A DNA stretch of 6,534 nt from Planctomycetota bacterium (GTDB taxonomy: Bacteria > Planctomycetota > Phycisphaerae > Sedimentisphaerales > Anaerohalosphaeraceae). Every line of letters starts with the position of its first letter. The first letter of the stretch is position 1. The stretch is from assembly GCA_019456245.1 (NCBI GenBank), contig VRUF01000037.1:1-6534 (forward strand). The letters run 5' to 3'. Position numbers and translations under genes: made by a program. Positions 5,375-6,534 of this stretch are shown one piece after another. The notes beneath the pieces are model-generated. The model was not told the DNA's origin. It worked only from the letters and a program-made list of their open reading frames with translations, and did no database searches.

Positions 5375-6534
5375 ATGGATAAAGTTTCAGTTCAGTTAGA
5401 TTCGAAGTTGGGGTATGGTTTCATACCGTCTCAGTTTCTCCCTGCAAACATGGACGAATATTATCTACGCAATGAGCAATTGGACCAGCCAGCCCGCAGG
5501 TGGCGCAAGCTTAGCGGCGATGAGATTAAGGCTCTTGAAAAGAACGGCAATGTTTCGGGCAGGTGGGAGGATGTTCTTGTTACCGATCAGTTCGATGTCG
5601 GCCAGGTAACAAACTGTCAGTTTTACGGGCTTATCCGGATCGGCAGAGTGCGAAAGGTTGTTCTTGAGTGCGATGGGCTGCAAGTGCCTTGCGGTATTAC
5701 GAACAGCCGAATTGTTGCCTGTGATATCGGAGATGACGCGGCGATCCATAACGTCGGGAATCTTGGGCATTATATAATTGGCGACAGGTGTATCGTCTCA
5801 GATGTGGATGAGATGCTTACGACATGCGTTGCGAAATTTGGTAACGGCATCGTTAAAGACGGCGAGGATGAAAGCGGGCGAGTTTGGATGCCGGTGATGA
5901 ACGAGGCTTCGAGCAGGAGTGTTTTGCCGTTTGACGGGATGAGGGCTGGCGATGCTTATATCTGGGCGAGGTGGCGTGATGATGTGCTGCTTCAAAAGAA
6001 ACTTAAAGAGATAACGCAAAAAAGTTTTGACAGCCGTCGGGGAGTTTATGGGACGGTCGGCGAGCAGAGTGTGATCAAAAGTTGCGGTTTGATAAAAGAT
6101 GTCAAGGTCGGTTCGCACTGCAATATTGCCGGTGCGAATAAACTTGAGAACCTGACTGTTAATTCCAGCGAAACGCAACCTACGCGTATCGGCGAAGGGG
6201 TAGCGCTCCTCGACGGTATTGTGGGGCTTGGTTGTTCTGTTTTGCATGGGGCCACGGCGATTCGATTTGTGATGGCCGGCAATTCGAATCTTAACTACGG
6301 CGTTCGTTTGATCGACACGTACATGGGGGACAATTCGACGGTTTCATGCGGTGAGGTGCTAAATAACCTGATATTTCCCGCGCATGAGCAGCATCACAAT
6401 AATTCTTTTTTGATCGCCAGTGTTGTTAAGGGGCAGAGCAATGTCGCTGCCGGTGCTACGATCGGTTCCAATCATAACAGCAGAGCTAATGATGGCGAAA
6501 TCGAGGCGGGCAGAGGGTTTTGGCCCGGTCTTTG
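5375..6534 (+). CDS. DUF4954-family protein, N-terminal part (continues beyond window)
   Basis: 386 residues are visible, with no stop before the window end. ATG 5375 is the first start after an in-frame stop (5345-5347) and has AGGGA 7 bases upstream. No signal peptide or membrane segment is seen, so the protein is probably cytoplasmic. I recognise the family from LSGDEIKALEKNGN...WEDVLV near the N-terminus (46-69), from glycine/valine-spaced segments like left-handed beta-helix turns (for example FYGLIRIGRV, YIIGDRCIVSDV), and from the conserved HEQHHNNSFLIAS (337-349) and GQSNVAAGATIGSNHNSRA (353-371). Family members run to roughly 650-700 residues as I recall, so about half is present. 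The fold suggests a relative of sugar-nucleotide or acyl transferases, but no reaction is established. Its own SD, the 180-base gap and the lack of an export signal suggest it is not part of the secretin system. Confidence 0.85.
   Translation, partial: MDKVSVQLDSKLGYGFIPSQFLPANMDEYYLRNEQLDQPARRWRKLSGDEIKALEKNGNVSGRWEDVLVTDQFDVGQVTNCQFYGLIRIGRVRKVVLECDGLQVPCGITNSRIVACDIGDDAAIHNVGNLGHYIIGDRCIVSDVDEMLTTCVAKFGNGIVKDGEDESGRVWMPVMNEASSRSVLPFDGMRAGDAYIWARWRDDVLLQKKLKEITQKSFDSRRGVYGTVGEQSVIKSCGLIKDVKVGSHCNIAGANKLENLTVNSSETQPTRIGEGVALLDGIVGLGCSVLHGATAIRFVMAGNSNLNYGVRLIDTYMGDNSTVSCGEVLNNLIFPAHEQHHNNSFLIASVVKGQSNVAAGATIGSNHNSRANDGEIEAGRGFWPGL

Overview
The window comes from a diderm bacterium, since it encodes an outer-membrane secretin and several signal-peptide proteins. 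The taxon is uncertain. The DUF4954-type gene at the right end, moderate GC and weak Shine-Dalgarno (SD) sequences make me lean towards Planctomycetota (Phycisphaerae-like), but Bacteroidota or another phylum cannot be excluded from the sequence.

Layout. Positions 1-189, minus strand: the N-terminal 63 residues of a small secreted protein, cut by the window edge. It is preceded by a near-consensus sigma70-type promoter whose predicted start of transcription falls on the start codon. Positions 193-533: a divergent intergenic region, very C-poor on the plus strand. Positions 534-5194, plus strand: five genes in one direction. In order they are a small secreted subunit-like protein (188 aa), a three-domain Ig-like periplasmic protein resembling pilus chaperones (436 aa), a compact secretin (516 aa), a second small secreted subunit-like protein (158 aa from the preferred GTG start), and a bitopic inner-membrane protein with a periplasmic coiled coil made of six 14-residue repeats (200 aa). 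Positions 5195-5374: a second C-poor gap with several G-tracts. Positions 5375-6534: the first 386 residues of a DUF4954-family protein, probably a separate transcription unit.

The three small secreted proteins are paralogs. The two plus-strand copies share a central DxLxTKYxLxFDGxG block and a C-terminal ADxGxYxxTQTxTxTW block. The minus-strand copy shares the N-terminal ATCxISxTV...VEW block with the 188-aa copy. The locus therefore looks like a dedicated export or surface-fibre system. Small beta-rich subunits would be escorted by an Ig-like chaperone and passed through a secretin in place of a classical usher, with the coiled-coil protein possibly linking the inner membrane to the secretin. 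No usher, secretion ATPase, GspF/PilC-type platform protein or prepilin-type signal is visible here. I know of no described system with exactly this composition; that is a statement from memory, not a search result, and the functional model is inference.
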